Positions 1 to 10,202 are shown, counted from the first letter of the stretch. The stretch is DNA of 64,000 bases from Candidatus Endomicrobiellum trichonymphae (GCF_002355835.1 NZ_AP017459.1:682001-746000), one strand, 5' to 3'. Made by a program: numbers and translations. Notes: generated by a model from the letters alone, not told the origin.

Positions 1-102
1 ATATGTAACAATGACAAATCGTTCTTTCAAATTTAAACGATCTATTAAGTACTTAGTTTTCCCTGAACCTGCTACAGCTAATATTAGTTTTCTCTCAACC
101 AT
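1..102 (-). CDS. GajB-like UvrD/PcrA helicase, 5' end only
   Basis: Only the first 34 codons lie in the window; the gene runs off the left edge. The ATG at 102 is followed within a dozen codons by AVAGSGKTKYL, a Walker A loop of the UvrD/PcrA/Rep superfamily 1 helicases, where it typically lies near the N-terminus. The start overlaps the last codons of the OLD-family nuclease relic immediately upstream by 19 bp, so the two were translationally coupled. A TOPRIM-type OLD nuclease followed directly by a UvrD-like helicase is the gene order of the Gabija anti-phage system (GajA-GajB). Calling it GajB rests on this context. A generic UvrD helicase cannot be excluded from 34 codons. Confidence 0.6.
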   Translation of the reverse strand, partial: MVERKLILAVAGSGKTKYLIDRLNLKERFVIVTY

Positions 103-1398
103 TTGATTGACTCTTTAATATATTCGGGAACTGCCAACTCATCCCCCTTTTTATCAAGTAATTCAAGCGCATACTCTGTTTTTTTATTAAGCATATATTG
201 TTCAACATTTTTATTTTCTGTTAATTTTTTTGAAAAAATATCATTACAGATTTCCTTATTACTATTATATAAAGATAATTCAAATGTATATATATCATTT
301 TTTTTGATAGTCCTTATCATTGTCCGTAATGACAGCTGTCTTTATTTTTAATAGCCTAGCTACTTCCATATATCTTTTGAATCTCTTTCCTCCAACAGAA
401 ATAATATGCATATCTGATAAATTTGATTTTTTCCCCAGTTTCTAATTCAAAAAACTTCTCAAGCAATATATATTCTGTGTCACCTTCAACAAGAATTACT
501 TTACTTGACAATATAAATTCTAATATGTTGTTGTATGGTGATTTAATAAAAAATTTCACTGTTTCTTCACTTAATTTCTCTAGGTCAATAGATTCTTTGC
601 TACTACTGTTTAACAAAGTAGAATTACGCAAATCCAATTGAGCACTAATCAAACTATTATGCGTCGTTATAAATAACTGTTTATTTGGGGATTTATTAAG
701 TCTTTCTATCAAATTCAGCATATTGATATGACTTAAATGATTTTCAGGTTCTTCTAACAGAATTATATCAAGTTCATCTTCATTTTTTATGAAACATTGT
801 CTTCCTTTAACATGATTTTGTAAATCAATATCGTCTTCGATAATTGTCAAATCTGTCTCAAGATTAGATTTTGTATTATTTTTTATTGAAAACTCATATT
901 TGCCTTTAGATATCCTGTCATTTAAACATTTTAGTATACTTTCTTTAAATTTTAATTTAGAATTACGATATTCATTTAAATGTTTATTTTTTCAATTTTC
1001 GAAACGGAACAGTTATAAAGCTTTTTTACAAATAAGTTGGTAGCATATTCATTGTCTATCATTGTATTATCCAATAAAATATGTTTGAATTGTTTTTTAA
1101 ACCCCCAAGCTGAATGTCATGAAAGAAATTGAATAGTACTCATATGGGGAATTATTGGTGATCTGTTTTAATATATCTGAAATATCCTTGCTGAGTTCTT
1201 CTCTCGGAGAACAAATTAAACTAATCCCAGTGTTTCAATTTTATGTATACTTCCCGATAAAACTAAGTCTATTGCCGATAGAATAGAACTTTTACCCGAT
1301 TCATTATCTCCAACAATGACGTTAATATTTTGTTTAAAATTGATTTCAATAAAACTGAACCTCTTAAAATTAAATACTATGAGTTTTTTAATTTTCAT
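84..1398 (-). pseudogene. GajA-like OLD-family ATPase/TOPRIM nuclease, broken
   Basis: Fragments of one OLD-family protein lie in order in different frames. The N-terminal AAA part (1398 to 1216) carries a Walker A loop, VGDNESGKSS, and ends at a stop. After a degenerate stretch (about 1000-1215), coding resumes around 970 without a start and includes Walker B (IILLEEPENHL) and the H-loop (FITTHNSLI). The TOPRIM glutamate motif follows (VILVEGDTE). A frameshift near 420 moves the TOPRIM aspartates (VITDND, about 335) into another frame, and a further shift near 310 leads to the C-terminal helices (84-320). About 440 codons are left, which is shorter than typical GajA, so internal sequence is missing. 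It begins in an ATGA overlap with the restriction-enzyme gene and overlaps the helicase downstream. The protein cannot be functional. Confidence 0.75.
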
Positions 1399-2465
1399 TT
1401 TACCACAAATATTATATCCGCCAAAGCCGAAAATCCATGAGATCTGCCATTGAATTCAAAAGATATATTCAAATCTTCTGTTTTTTTGCTTTTAAAACTG
1501 TCCAAATATGAAATAACCGCTGGTTTCAATAAGTTAATATTTCGTTTCAATTTCCATGAATTATTAAAGTCGTCTGTGTCAACAAGAATAAGAAACAAGC
1601 GATTTTCTGAACCGAATCGCATTTCTCCCTGATTCTCATAAAGCCACTTTATTAAAATTTCCGGCTTTTCTTGCACTTCTTTCAAAATTTCCAATTTTTC
1701 AGCTTTTAATTTTGTCAGTACTTGACTGCAAAACACGTCATTTTTATCTTTCATTTTCTCTGTTATTTCGTAAAGAATATCAGTTGGTTTTGCATTTTTG
1801 TCAAATACGATTCCTGCTTCTGCTGCTTTCTTTTTTAGGTAGGTTAATTCAATTGGCAAACCTTTTTCTTTACGCTTACACTTAACGTATTCAGATGGCA
1901 AGTAGGTAACTTTCAAATCAAATGGAATGTCATTGATAAAGAAATCGACGTTTTTTATTTGGCCAACCGTAGGCAATACAGCAGGATGTAATTTAAAAAT
2001 ATTTTCAATCACTATGCTACTCCAATAATTATACCAACTGTTTAAAACATAGCCTTGCACTACGGGATTGATTTCGGTTTCAAATTTTGATACGAGATCA
2101 TCATAAGATGGATTCAAGACTTTTACATACTTTCTCACCAAATATTTATCTAGTGAATTCCGATAATCTCCACCCCAATCAAAATTTTTGAGTTTATACA
2201 ACTCCGAAACCAACTGCTGAATGTCAATGCTTGTTATTTGTACATGACTAACCTTTCTAATGTAGTCATCATTTAGCAGACTATGACTTTGGGCTATATC
2301 TTGAGGAGAGAGCAACTTAAATAACTCTCGGAAATTATCTACTTGCTTTTTAGCAGTTGCGGTATAGCCTGAAAATTTTAAAAAGCCTTTTACTAACTCA
2401 ACCCGGATGAGTGATTTAATTTTTAGCCATAACAATCCGACATTGTCACGATTGAATTCTTCCAA
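1395..2465 (-). CDS. Putative type II restriction endonuclease (PD-(D/E)XK-like)
   Basis: This is a 356-residue open frame with no family I can name. Residues around 180-195 read VDFFINDIPFDLKVT, compatible with a PD-(D/E)XK nuclease core (acidic residue, then D-x-K). The position directly after a D12-class adenine methyltransferase fits a type II R-M pair. The only in-frame start is TTG at 2465. An ATG at 2496, which would give MKNFNYWDDLIG, lies in another frame and runs into a stop, so a frameshift near the 5' end is likely and the gene may be dead. Its stop overlaps the GajA relic start by 4 bp, so nuclease, methyltransferase and Gabija genes formed one transcription unit. The nuclease call is inferred mainly from context. 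Confidence 0.55.
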   Translation of the reverse strand: MEEFNRDNVGLLWLKIKSLIRVELVKGFLKFSGYTATAKKQVDNFRELFKLLSPQDIAQSHSLLNDDYIRKVSHVQITSIDIQQLVSELYKLKNFDWGGDYRNSLDKYLVRKYVKVLNPSYDDLVSKFETEINPVVQGYVLNSWYNYWSSIVIENIFKLHPAVLPTVGQIKNVDFFINDIPFDLKVTYLPSEYVKCKRKEKGLPIELTYLKKKAAEAGIVFDKNAKPTDILYEITEKMKDKNDVFCSQVLTKLKAEKLEILKEVQEKPEILIKWLYENQGEMRFGSENRLFLILVDTDDFNNSWKLKRNINLLKPAVISYLDSFKSKKTEDLNISFEFNGRSHGFSALADIIFVVK

Positions 2466-2500
2466 TTAGATCGTCCCAATAATTAAAATTTTTCATTATA

Positions 2501-3578
2501 CTAATTATTCCTGCTTTTAATTGGAATAAAATATTTCTTTCGTGGTTTGCAAACAAATAAAATTTCCTGGCTTCCCGCGACGCTTCCTTTTCCGCCTCTA
2601 TCATTTTGATAGGTTTTTGTTTCAATAGTTACATCGCGATGTTTCAGGATTAACTCCTCAAAATCTTCTATTCCGGGATAACTTTTATTATTATAACTAA
2701 TTAACCAATATGGTATTTCACTTGATAACTCAAACAGTTTTTAAAAGAGGAAAAGACATCTCGCTTTTTATCAAAACCGCTGTATCTCTGCGGCTCATAT
2801 CGTTTAATTCCATTTACAAATTCTTTGTCTTTCCAATATTCTGTATAGGTTTCAAGCAAATGATAAAAACCCTGATAATTAGCGTGACTGTCGCAATATA
2901 GAGGATCAAAATACGCTAAATCAATATTTGATAACTGTGGTAAAAGATCTAAAATGTTTTGATTAAAACTCCGATTGTCATTTGTATTGTCAAAAACTGC
3001 ATTATTGTAACTCGGCAAAAGCTCTTTAAATAACTCTTTAATTGGACGAATTAAACTTCTGTTTCGCCTTCATTTGCATAGACTAAAGCCTGCATATGAC
3101 CGAAATGTCCCATTGTTATTTTTCTAGTTATACTTCGATTGATTACTGTAAATGCAACAGCCTTCTTGTATTCATTTTCCAATAAAGAAATGTTGGCTCT
3201 AAAATTATCTAAAAATATGGCTTCTTCCCTTTCAAAAAATATATCGGTAAATGTCTTTTCAATTAAATCAAAATCATCTTTGTTGGTTGCTGGCTGAAAA
3301 AGAATCGCTAAGTCATTACTGTCTAATGTATATGATTTATTTTCAATTAAGGCCTTGCCTATTTGATTGTTGAAATTGAGGAAGTCGTTGGTTATGGTTT
3401 TAAATCCTAATTGCTTAAAGAGGAAACTGACAGATTGAGAACCTGAAAAAGCATCAAGCACAACAGAAATTCCATCTGGCATAAATTTATTTATCCATGA
3501 CAAATGGGTATGTTTTGCTCCTAAATATTGCGGCTCAGGAAATCTGTAATCAAAATATTTATATTCTTCAAAAAGCAT
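2501..3578 (-). pseudogene. D12-class DNA adenine methyltransferase, frameshifted
   Basis: The Dam/D12 family transfers a methyl group from SAM to N6 of adenine. The likely start is the ATG at 3578, right after the lpd stop; an upstream ATG at 3629 would overlap lpd by 50 bp. Early residues contain FPEPQYLGAKH and motif I, VLDAFSGSQSVSF. A frameshift near 3060 (first frame stops at 3051) puts the catalytic motif, read as YFDPLYC in place of DPPY, in a second frame starting near 3060. Another shift near 2701 moves the C-terminal part (to the TAG at 2501) into a third frame. The P to L change in the catalytic tetrapeptide is also unusual. It pairs with the putative nuclease downstream, and both were probably acquired together and are now decaying. 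Confidence 0.8.
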
Positions 3579-3579
3579 T

Positions 3580-4944
3580 TCAATCCTTATTCTTAACCAG
3601 TTCCGTACATTTTCCGAGCGCGTATTCATAGGCGTTCAGCAGACTTTCGCTAAACGACGGATGGAACATTGTTTCTCTTGATATATATTCCATACCGCTT
3701 TTGAGAATCTGAGAAGCTGTATTTATGAGTTCGTCGGAATGCGCGCCGACAATCCAAAAAGCTAACGGTTTTTTTGTTGTCTTATCAACAGCGCATTTTA
3801 CAAAACCCGCACGTTCGTTTTCAATAAAAGCCCTGCCGCTTGCAGTAAACGGAAATTTCCCGAAGACAACATCTTGATATTTTGAAAAATCTAATACTTT
3901 TACCGAAGCGCTTTGCGGCATTGCAAAAACAGCTTGCGGGACAATAAAGTTATCGACTGCAATAAAATTCCCTCTAACAACATTTTCAGCAGTTAAGGCT
4001 CCTTCGTTTTGGGCAGTATATGCAAGCAAATTTTTCCCAGCAATGTCTCCTACGGCATAAATATTTTCTATATTTGTTTGGCAAAACTCGTTCGTTTCTA
4101 TAAAACCTTTCTTTGCCATTTTAATTCCGATATTATCCAAACCTAAGTCATTGTTCGGCGTTCTGCCAGTAACTATCAATACTTTTTCATATTTGTCTAT
4201 GTCATCAAGCGCATCAGCACATGAAGTCAGCACATTAACACCATGCCTTAACAAATTTTTTCTTATTTCTTCAGATATTTCTTCATCTTCATTTGGAAGC
4301 AGGCAATTTTCATATTCAGATAGAGTTACCTGACAGCCAAATCCCGAAAATATCGTCGCCATTTCAACACCTATCGCTCCGCCACCTATTATAAGCATAT
4401 TTTTCGGGATTTCTTTAAGATTTAAAACCTCTGTCGAACTTATTACTTTACTGCCGTCAAAGGCAGAACCTTTTATTATTGAAGGTTTTGTGCCCGAAGC
4501 GATAATAATTTTATCTGCAAGGACTTCGTAGATTACATCTTCTGAAACTGTGCCTCTTTCATTATTCAAAACCGTGAGAGTGTTTTTATCTTTAAACAAA
4601 GCGGAGCCGATTATAACATCCAATTTATGTGAAGCCAGTACCATCTCCATCCCTTTTCTAATATTGGCAATATTTTTGTCTTTTTTTGCAATTATATCTG
4701 AAAAGATAACTGGTTCTAAAACCGCCTTAAAACCGTATTCATAAGATTTTTGGATTTTTTGTTTTGTTTTTAGCGACTGCCACAAAAATTTTGTTGGAAT
4801 ACACCCGCAGTTTAAACAAGTGCCACCGGTAAAAGATTTCTCTATTACTGCAACTTTTGCTCCAAGCTGAGCTGCTCTTACAGCAGCAGTAAATCCACCC
4901 GGTCCCAAACCTATGACAGCAATATCATATTTATTAAAATTCAT
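3580..4944 (-). CDS. lpd: Dihydrolipoyl dehydrogenase
   Basis: A 454-residue flavoprotein disulfide reductase, normal length for E3, which reoxidises dihydrolipoamide in 2-oxoacid dehydrogenase or glycine cleavage complexes using NAD+. Visible motifs are the FAD loop GLGPGG near residue 12, the redox disulfide GGTCLNCGCIPTK (Cys about 43 and 48), the NAD loop GGGAIG near 190, the second FAD motif NIYAVGD near 290, and the C-terminal interface His-Glu pair HPSFSE. All catalytic residues are present. No partner E1 or E2 genes lie in this window. The stop is followed 2 bp later by the ATG of the methyltransferase relic, so the R-M cassette sits hard against this gene's 3' end. Confidence 0.93.
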   Translation of the reverse strand: MNFNKYDIAVIGLGPGGFTAAVRAAQLGAKVAVIEKSFTGGTCLNCGCIPTKFLWQSLKTKQKIQKSYEYGFKAVLEPVIFSDIIAKKDKNIANIRKGMEMVLASHKLDVIIGSALFKDKNTLTVLNNERGTVSEDVIYEVLADKIIIASGTKPSIIKGSAFDGSKVISSTEVLNLKEIPKNMLIIGGGAIGVEMATIFSGFGCQVTLSEYENCLLPNEDEEISEEIRKNLLRHGVNVLTSCADALDDIDKYEKVLIVTGRTPNNDLGLDNIGIKMAKKGFIETNEFCQTNIENIYAVGDIAGKNLLAYTAQNEGALTAENVVRGNFIAVDNFIVPQAVFAMPQSASVKVLDFSKYQDVVFGKFPFTASGRAFIENERAGFVKCAVDKTTKKPLAFWIVGAHSDELINTASQILKSGMEYISRETMFHPSFSESLLNAYEYALGKCTELVKNKD

Positions 4945-5170
4945 TTTATCCTTTAAATGAAATTATAGCTGAAACTATTGTCACGATTTCTTTTTTGTAC
5001 CTCATCCGAGCCGTTTTATATCATTCTATTATTTTATCTGCCGCTTTTTATGCTCCTGCTAATTTTTAATAAAGTCATTATACTCATCTTATAAAAGCAA
5101 TTCAATTTTATAATTAAGTCTGTAAATTACTTTATATTTTTCGCATCATTAGAGATAACATAAAGTCATA

Positions 5171-6880
5171 TTACTTTTTAAATATCTTTAACAATTCAAT
5201 TACAACTCCTTCCGGTTTGAAAAGCCTGACGGCATCATCTTTGCCGTCTCTTCTTGCTTTTAATTCTACGTTCCCGTTTGCGAGATTTTTTTCGCTGATT
5301 GTTATTCTGTAAGGAATGCCTATAAGGTCGGCATCTTTAAACTTAATTCCGGCTCTTTCATCTCTGTCATCAATTAAAACATCTAATCCTTTTGAAGATA
5401 GTTCTTTGTATATTTTCTCCGTTGTTTCTTTAGTTTTTTCATCTGCGTAATTCAGAGGAACAATTACAACTTCAAACGGGGCAATATTGTTAGTCCATAT
5501 TATACCGTCATCGTCATGAGACTGTTCTATTATTGCGGCAAGTATTCTTGTGACTCCTATCCCATAACAGCCCATAATAATAAATTTTTCTTTCCCGTTT
5601 GCATCAAGATACGAGGCATTCATTGATTTTGAATATTTGTCACCCAGTTTAAAAGTATGTCCTATTTCAATGCCTCTTGAAAATTTTAATTCTTCTTTTT
5701 TACATCTGGGGCAAGTATCGCCGCGTTTAACTTTTCTTATATCGGCAACTATGTCTGCATTGTAATCCCTTTTGAAGTTTACATTCTTTAGGTGATAATC
5801 TTTCTTGTTTGCGCCTGTCAGCGCATTTGATAATTCAGCGACAGACAAATCGGCTATAATTTTTATGTTTTTAAGTCCGGCAGGACCTGCAAAACCTATC
5901 GGCGCATTTGTAACGGAAATAACAGTCTGTTCATCTGCAAGCAGCATTCCATCTGCACCGAGCAGAGTCTGAAGTTTTATTTCGTTTATCTCGTAATCTC
6001 CTCTTACTAAAACAGCAACAGGTTTTTTGTCTGCAATATATATCATTGTTTTTATAAATTTCTTAGGAGACAAATTCAAAAGTTTTGCAACGTCTTCGAT
6101 AGCACAGACATCCGTAGTAAATATTTCTTCCGAGGGAAGCGGTTCTTCTTTGGATTGTTCGATTTTTAAGCATTCGGTTTTTGCGCTGTTTGCACCGTAA
6201 CCGCAGCTACACCATGTCATCTCTTCTTCGCCAGTATCTGTCAAAACCATAAACTCGTGAGAAAATGATCCGCCGATTACGCCCGATGCTGCTTCAACGG
6301 CACGGAATTGAAAACCGCATTTTATACATATATTTGTATAGGCGTCAAACATAGTTTTATAGTATTTTTCTAAGTCGGCTTCATCGGCATGAAACGAATA
6401 AGCATCTTTCATTAAAAATTCTCTCGAGCGCATCACACCAAAACGCGGACGTATTTCATCTCTGAACTTTGTCCCAAATTGATACAGCATAACAGGAAGC
6501 TGTTTATATGACTTAATATCTTTCCTTATCAAATCGGTTACTACTTCTTCCGCAGTCGGAGCAAGACAAAACTCAGCATCTTTTCTGTCTTTAAGCTTGA
6601 AAAGTTCTTTTCCATAAGCATTCCATCTATCGGTTTCCAACCACAAAGCTTTAGGAAAAACCAAAGGAAAGATTACTTCTTGTCCACCCGCACTGTTCAT
6701 TTCCTGTCTTATTATATTTTCAACCTTTCTTAAAACTTTAAGTCCTAAGGGCAATAATTCATAAAATCCCGACGCTAGTTTACGTATCATTCCAGATCTT
6801 ACCATAAGTTTTACGGAGACTATATCAGCATCTGACGGAGCTTCTTTTAATGTGGGAATAAGCATTTTTGAAAAAAACAT
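5171..6880 (-). CDS. proS: Prolyl-tRNA synthetase
   Basis: Class II synthetase that charges tRNA-Pro, about 569 residues, of the bacterial type with the inserted editing domain (roughly residues 220-400). Class II motif 2 is FRDEIRPRFGVMRSREF and motif 3 is GCYGIGVTRILAAI. The frame is open 21 codons further up, but I choose the ATG at 6880: a strong AGAGGAT Shine-Dalgarno lies about 8 bp upstream of it, and the resulting start (MFFSKMLIPTLKE) matches how bacterial ProS proteins begin. It is the last gene of the rpsB-to-proS block and lies 72 bp after greA. No T-box or leader structure was seen. Confidence 0.95.
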   Translation of the reverse strand: MFFSKMLIPTLKEAPSDADIVSVKLMVRSGMIRKLASGFYELLPLGLKVLRKVENIIRQEMNSAGGQEVIFPLVFPKALWLETDRWNAYGKELFKLKDRKDAEFCLAPTAEEVVTDLIRKDIKSYKQLPVMLYQFGTKFRDEIRPRFGVMRSREFLMKDAYSFHADEADLEKYYKTMFDAYTNICIKCGFQFRAVEAASGVIGGSFSHEFMVLTDTGEEEMTWCSCGYGANSAKTECLKIEQSKEEPLPSEEIFTTDVCAIEDVAKLLNLSPKKFIKTMIYIADKKPVAVLVRGDYEINEIKLQTLLGADGMLLADEQTVISVTNAPIGFAGPAGLKNIKIIADLSVAELSNALTGANKKDYHLKNVNFKRDYNADIVADIRKVKRGDTCPRCKKEELKFSRGIEIGHTFKLGDKYSKSMNASYLDANGKEKFIIMGCYGIGVTRILAAIIEQSHDDDGIIWTNNIAPFEVVIVPLNYADEKTKETTEKIYKELSSKGLDVLIDDRDERAGIKFKDADLIGIPYRITISEKNLANGNVELKARRDGKDDAVRLFKPEGVVIELLKIFKK

Positions 6881-6952
6881 GGAATCATCCTCTTTCAGTC
6901 GCAGTGAAAATGTGGAGATAGGTTGCCATTGCCGTCTTTTCACTTTACAATT

Positions 6953-7429
6953 TTAATTTCCCTGATATCTTGAAATTTTTAATATTTTAAATTTTGTTTT
7001 GCCTGCTGGCAGCTCAACTGCAACTGTTTCGCCGGCTGTATGTCCCAGCAATCCCTGAGCAAGCGGAGACTGTATTGATATTCTGTTTGCGGCAGGATCT
7101 GCTTCTTCTAAATCTACTATGGCATATTGATAATCCGCACCATATTCATCCTTTATTGTTACGGTAACGCCTATAAATACTTTGTCAGAATCAATATTCT
7201 GTTCTTCAATAATTTTTGCACAGGCTATTTTTGAGGTAAGCTCCATAATTCTGCGTATAAGATTAGCGAGTGTTTCTTTTGCGGCACAATATTCCGCATT
7301 CTCTCTTAAATCCCCGTGTTCTCTTGCACTTGCAATTTCATCTTGAATCAGCGGCTTTCTTTTTTGAAGTTCGTTTAATTCTTTAATAAGTTTTTTTCTT
7401 CCTTCCCTGGTTAAATAAATTTCTGACAT
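6953..7429 (-). CDS. greA: Transcript cleavage factor GreA
   Basis: A 158-residue GreA, normal length. The protein binds the RNA polymerase secondary channel and stimulates cleavage of backtracked transcripts. The N-terminal coiled coil carries the acidic tip segment HGDLRENAEY (residues about 38-47), whose D and E residues position the catalytic magnesium. The C-terminal half has the FKBP-like globular domain, including SPLAQGLLGH. A GGGAGC ribosome binding site precedes the ATG at 7429, which lies 20 bp after the ispG stop. It therefore appears to be co-transcribed with ispG and proS. Confidence 0.95.
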   Translation of the reverse strand: MSEIYLTREGRKKLIKELNELQKRKPLIQDEIASAREHGDLRENAEYCAAKETLANLIRRIMELTSKIACAKIIEEQNIDSDKVFIGVTVTIKDEYGADYQYAIVDLEEADPAANRISIQSPLAQGLLGHTAGETVAVELPAGKTKFKILKISRYQGN

Positions 7430-7449
7430 TTTCTGCTCCCAAAATCATC

Positions 7450-8532
7450 TTACCTACAATAACTTTTTATCATAGAAATAATTTTCTCAACCCATTTATC
7501 TACATTGACCTTTCCTATAAGCTTGCCGTTTTTAAACAATATTCCCGTATTCTTTCCTCCGGCTATGCCAAAATCTGCGTCTTTTGCTTCTCCCGGACCG
7601 TTTACAATGCAACCCATCAAAGCCACTTTTACAGGTTTAGAAAATCTCTTCAAGTTTTTCATTGCAGAAGTTTTCTTTTCAATTTCTGAAACTATCTTTA
7701 TTAAATCAACTTCACATCTGGAACATGTGGGACATGAAACAATCTCTATTCCTGAACTTCGAAGTTCCATAGACTGCAAAAGAGAATAAGCTGTTTTAAC
7801 TTCTTCAACAGGATTTGCGGTAAGAGAAATCCTGATAGTGTCGCCGATACCATCGTACAACATTATGCTAAGCCCAGCCGCCGATTTTACGGTCCCGCTG
7901 AAAATTGAACCTGCTTCCGTTATTCCCAGATGAAGAGGATAATTTCTTTTTGAAGCAAAAATTTTATATGCTTTTACTGTCGTATCAATATCTGAAGCTT
8001 TTAAAGAAACAACTATGTCTTGAAAATTGTGCTTTTCTAAAATTTTTACATGTTCCATTGCTGCACTTGAAAGAGCTTTTGCCCGTAAAAAATTATCGGA
8101 AAAATTATGAACTTCTTTTAAAGATCCAGCGTTAACTCCAATTCGTATGGGTATATGCGCTTTTTTTGCTTCTTTTGCCAAAACACTTATTTTATCTTTT
8201 GAACCTATATTCCCTGAATTAATTCTTAATTTATCAGCGCCCTGCTTTATTGCTTCAAGTGCTATTCTATAGTCAAAATGAACGTCTGCAACCAAGGGGA
8301 TTTTAATACTTTTTTTTATTTTGCCTAAATTACAAGCAGATTCTATATCGGGAAGAGAAATACGTACGATTTCACAGCCTGTTTCTTCAAGTTGTTTTAT
8401 TTGTCTTACGGTAGCTTTCCAGTCTCTTGAATTTGTATTTGTCATCGACTGGACAGCAACAGGAGACCCGCCTCCTATTATAACGCTTCCGATACTTATT
8501 TTTCTTGTTTCGGTTCTTTTATAAAATTTCAT
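7450..8532 (-). CDS. ispG: (E)-4-hydroxy-3-methylbut-2-enyl-diphosphate synthase
   Basis: Penultimate enzyme of the MEP isoprenoid pathway, which converts MEcPP to HMBPP using a [4Fe-4S] cluster. At 360 residues it is the short bacterial form. The N-terminus has VAVQSMTNTNSRD at the TIM-barrel mouth. The C-terminal cluster cysteines are visible in SCPTCSRCEVDL and MGCIVNGPGEAKDADFG. With dxr just upstream and ispE at 57.2 kb, three MEP pathway genes are in this window. About 500 bp of non-coding DNA separates it from dxr. Confidence 0.95.
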   Translation of the reverse strand: MKFYKRTETRKISIGSVIIGGGSPVAVQSMTNTNSRDWKATVRQIKQLEETGCEIVRISLPDIESACNLGKIKKSIKIPLVADVHFDYRIALEAIKQGADKLRINSGNIGSKDKISVLAKEAKKAHIPIRIGVNAGSLKEVHNFSDNFLRAKALSSAAMEHVKILEKHNFQDIVVSLKASDIDTTVKAYKIFASKRNYPLHLGITEAGSIFSGTVKSAAGLSIMLYDGIGDTIRISLTANPVEEVKTAYSLLQSMELRSSGIEIVSCPTCSRCEVDLIKIVSEIEKKTSAMKNLKRFSKPVKVALMGCIVNGPGEAKDADFGIAGGKNTGILFKNGKLIGKVNVDKWVEKIISMIKSYCR

Positions 8533-9044
8533 TTTTAGATTAAATCAAAATCTTTTTCTAAATCTTTAGTTCTGATTCTTGACTACAGGCAGTTATTTAT
8601 ACGACGGCGAATTCAGTTTTACGTTTTTCTTCATTAAGGTTTTAACAATCCTTCATAATTTTTGCTGCTTTTGATTCTATAAAAATAACGCCGCTTAAAA
8701 AGGAATGTACCTGCCATGCAAATATGCTTTATTGGAGTGTAATTTTCCAGTCAATCTTTATTTTAAATATTCACGCCTAATAATTAATACAAACAACCCA
8801 ATCAGCATAATAATTTTTATTAATATTCTTATTTTGTCCCAAACTCTCTGCAAAATATGACAACAGCTTGATATATGCGGAATAGAAAGTGAAAATTTTC
8901 CACATGCCCCCTTTTACTTTAGTAAATAGAGACAGAAGTACGAATAATGATAAAAACGGGAGTAAATTTTATTTTTACTGTAGACACTGCAATGTAAATT
9001 AAATAATTATCTTTTTTCGCTAAACTCTCCCTTTATACTACGAA
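8533..9044. other. Gene-free gap at the usual rseP position
   Basis: 512 bp with no credible open frame on either strand. In many bacteria the gene after dxr in this block is the site-2 protease rseP, and ispG or proS follows. I could not recognise HExxH, NPDG or PDZ-like pieces here, so the stretch is either an unrecognisably eroded gene or ordinary spacer. No terminator or clear promoter is visible. Confidence 0.5.
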
Positions 9045-10202
9045 TTATATTTCATTAATTAATTTTTCTGCATAGTGTCTCGCCCAATAGTCAGCTTCAA
9101 TAAAAGTATCCAATGATGTACTCTTTGAAATCTTATGGGTTTTTATGGTTCTTCCTACAATTTTTGCAATATCCGTAAACTTTATTTCTTTATTTAAAAA
9201 AGAAGCAACTGCCATCTCATTTGCGGCATTCATTACTGCAGGCACAGTATATCCTTTTTGGGCCGCATAGTACGCAAGACTCAAACACGGAAATTTATTA
9301 AAATCAGGATTGTAAAATTCTAATTTATTGATTTCAATAAGGTTTAGCGGTTTAATATTTGACGGCAGTCTTTCTGGATAGGTTAAAGCGTACTGTATCG
9401 GAAGTTTCATGTCCGGATTTGAAAGCTGCGCTATAACCGAACCATCGACGTATTCCACCATTGAATGCACTACAGATTGCGGATGTATAATAATTTCAAC
9501 TTTATCTATGGATACACCGAAAAGAACAGACGCTTCAATGGCTTCAAGGCCTTTATTCATAAGAGTGGCGCTGTCAACCGTTATTTTCCTGCCCATTTTC
9601 CACGTCGGATGATCTAAAGCCTGCTCAACTGTTATTTTGGAAAAATCTTTGTCATATTTATAAAATGGTCCGCCGGAAGCCGTAAGAATTATTCTTTTTA
9701 TCTGTGACTTTTTCTCATCAGTACAGCATTGGAATATCGCAGAATGTTCGCTATCAACAGGAAGTACTGAAACGCCGTTTTCAGCAGCAAGTTTCATTAT
9801 ATAACTTCCTGCCATAACAATGGCTTCTTTATTTGCAATAGCAATATCTTTTTTCGCTTTTATTGCAGCTATAATGGATTTTAAGCCAACAGCTCCGATG
9901 ATAGCGGCAAGAATCATATCAGTTTTTGGCATTGTTGTAAGTTTTTCAAGGCCTGTATTTCCTTTGTAAACGTCAGTTTTTATATTATTTGAAATACACC
10001 ACTTTTTTAAGTTTTGAGCCTCGGCAGGACTGTTTACGGATACCGATGCGGGTTTAAATTTTTTAATCTGCGATTTTAAAATTTTTATGTTAGATCCAAC
10101 GGCAAGACCTTCAATACAAACATTCTCTTTCATTTTAGAAATTATGTTAAGAGTTTGTTTCCCTATTGAACCTGATGATCCTAAAATCGTTATTCTTTTC
10201 AT
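9045..10202 (-). CDS. dxr: 1-deoxy-D-xylulose 5-phosphate reductoisomerase
   Basis: First committed enzyme of the MEP pathway, producing MEP from DXP with NADPH and a divalent metal. Length 385 residues, typical. The N-terminal NADPH loop is GSSGSIGKQTL (residues about 7-17). The metal and substrate site reads PVDSEHSAIFQC, and NKGLEAIEA supplies the second metal ligands. The ATG at 10202 overlaps the cdsA stop by 4 bp, indicating translational coupling. No missing key residues were noticed. Confidence 0.96.
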   Translation of the reverse strand: MKRITILGSSGSIGKQTLNIISKMKENVCIEGLAVGSNIKILKSQIKKFKPASVSVNSPAEAQNLKKWCISNNIKTDVYKGNTGLEKLTTMPKTDMILAAIIGAVGLKSIIAAIKAKKDIAIANKEAIVMAGSYIMKLAAENGVSVLPVDSEHSAIFQCCTDEKKSQIKRIILTASGGPFYKYDKDFSKITVEQALDHPTWKMGRKITVDSATLMNKGLEAIEASVLFGVSIDKVEIIIHPQSVVHSMVEYVDGSVIAQLSNPDMKLPIQYALTYPERLPSNIKPLNLIEINKLEFYNPDFNKFPCLSLAYYAAQKGYTVPAVMNAANEMAVASFLNKEIKFTDIAKIVGRTIKTHKISKSTSLDTFIEADYWARHYAEKLINEI

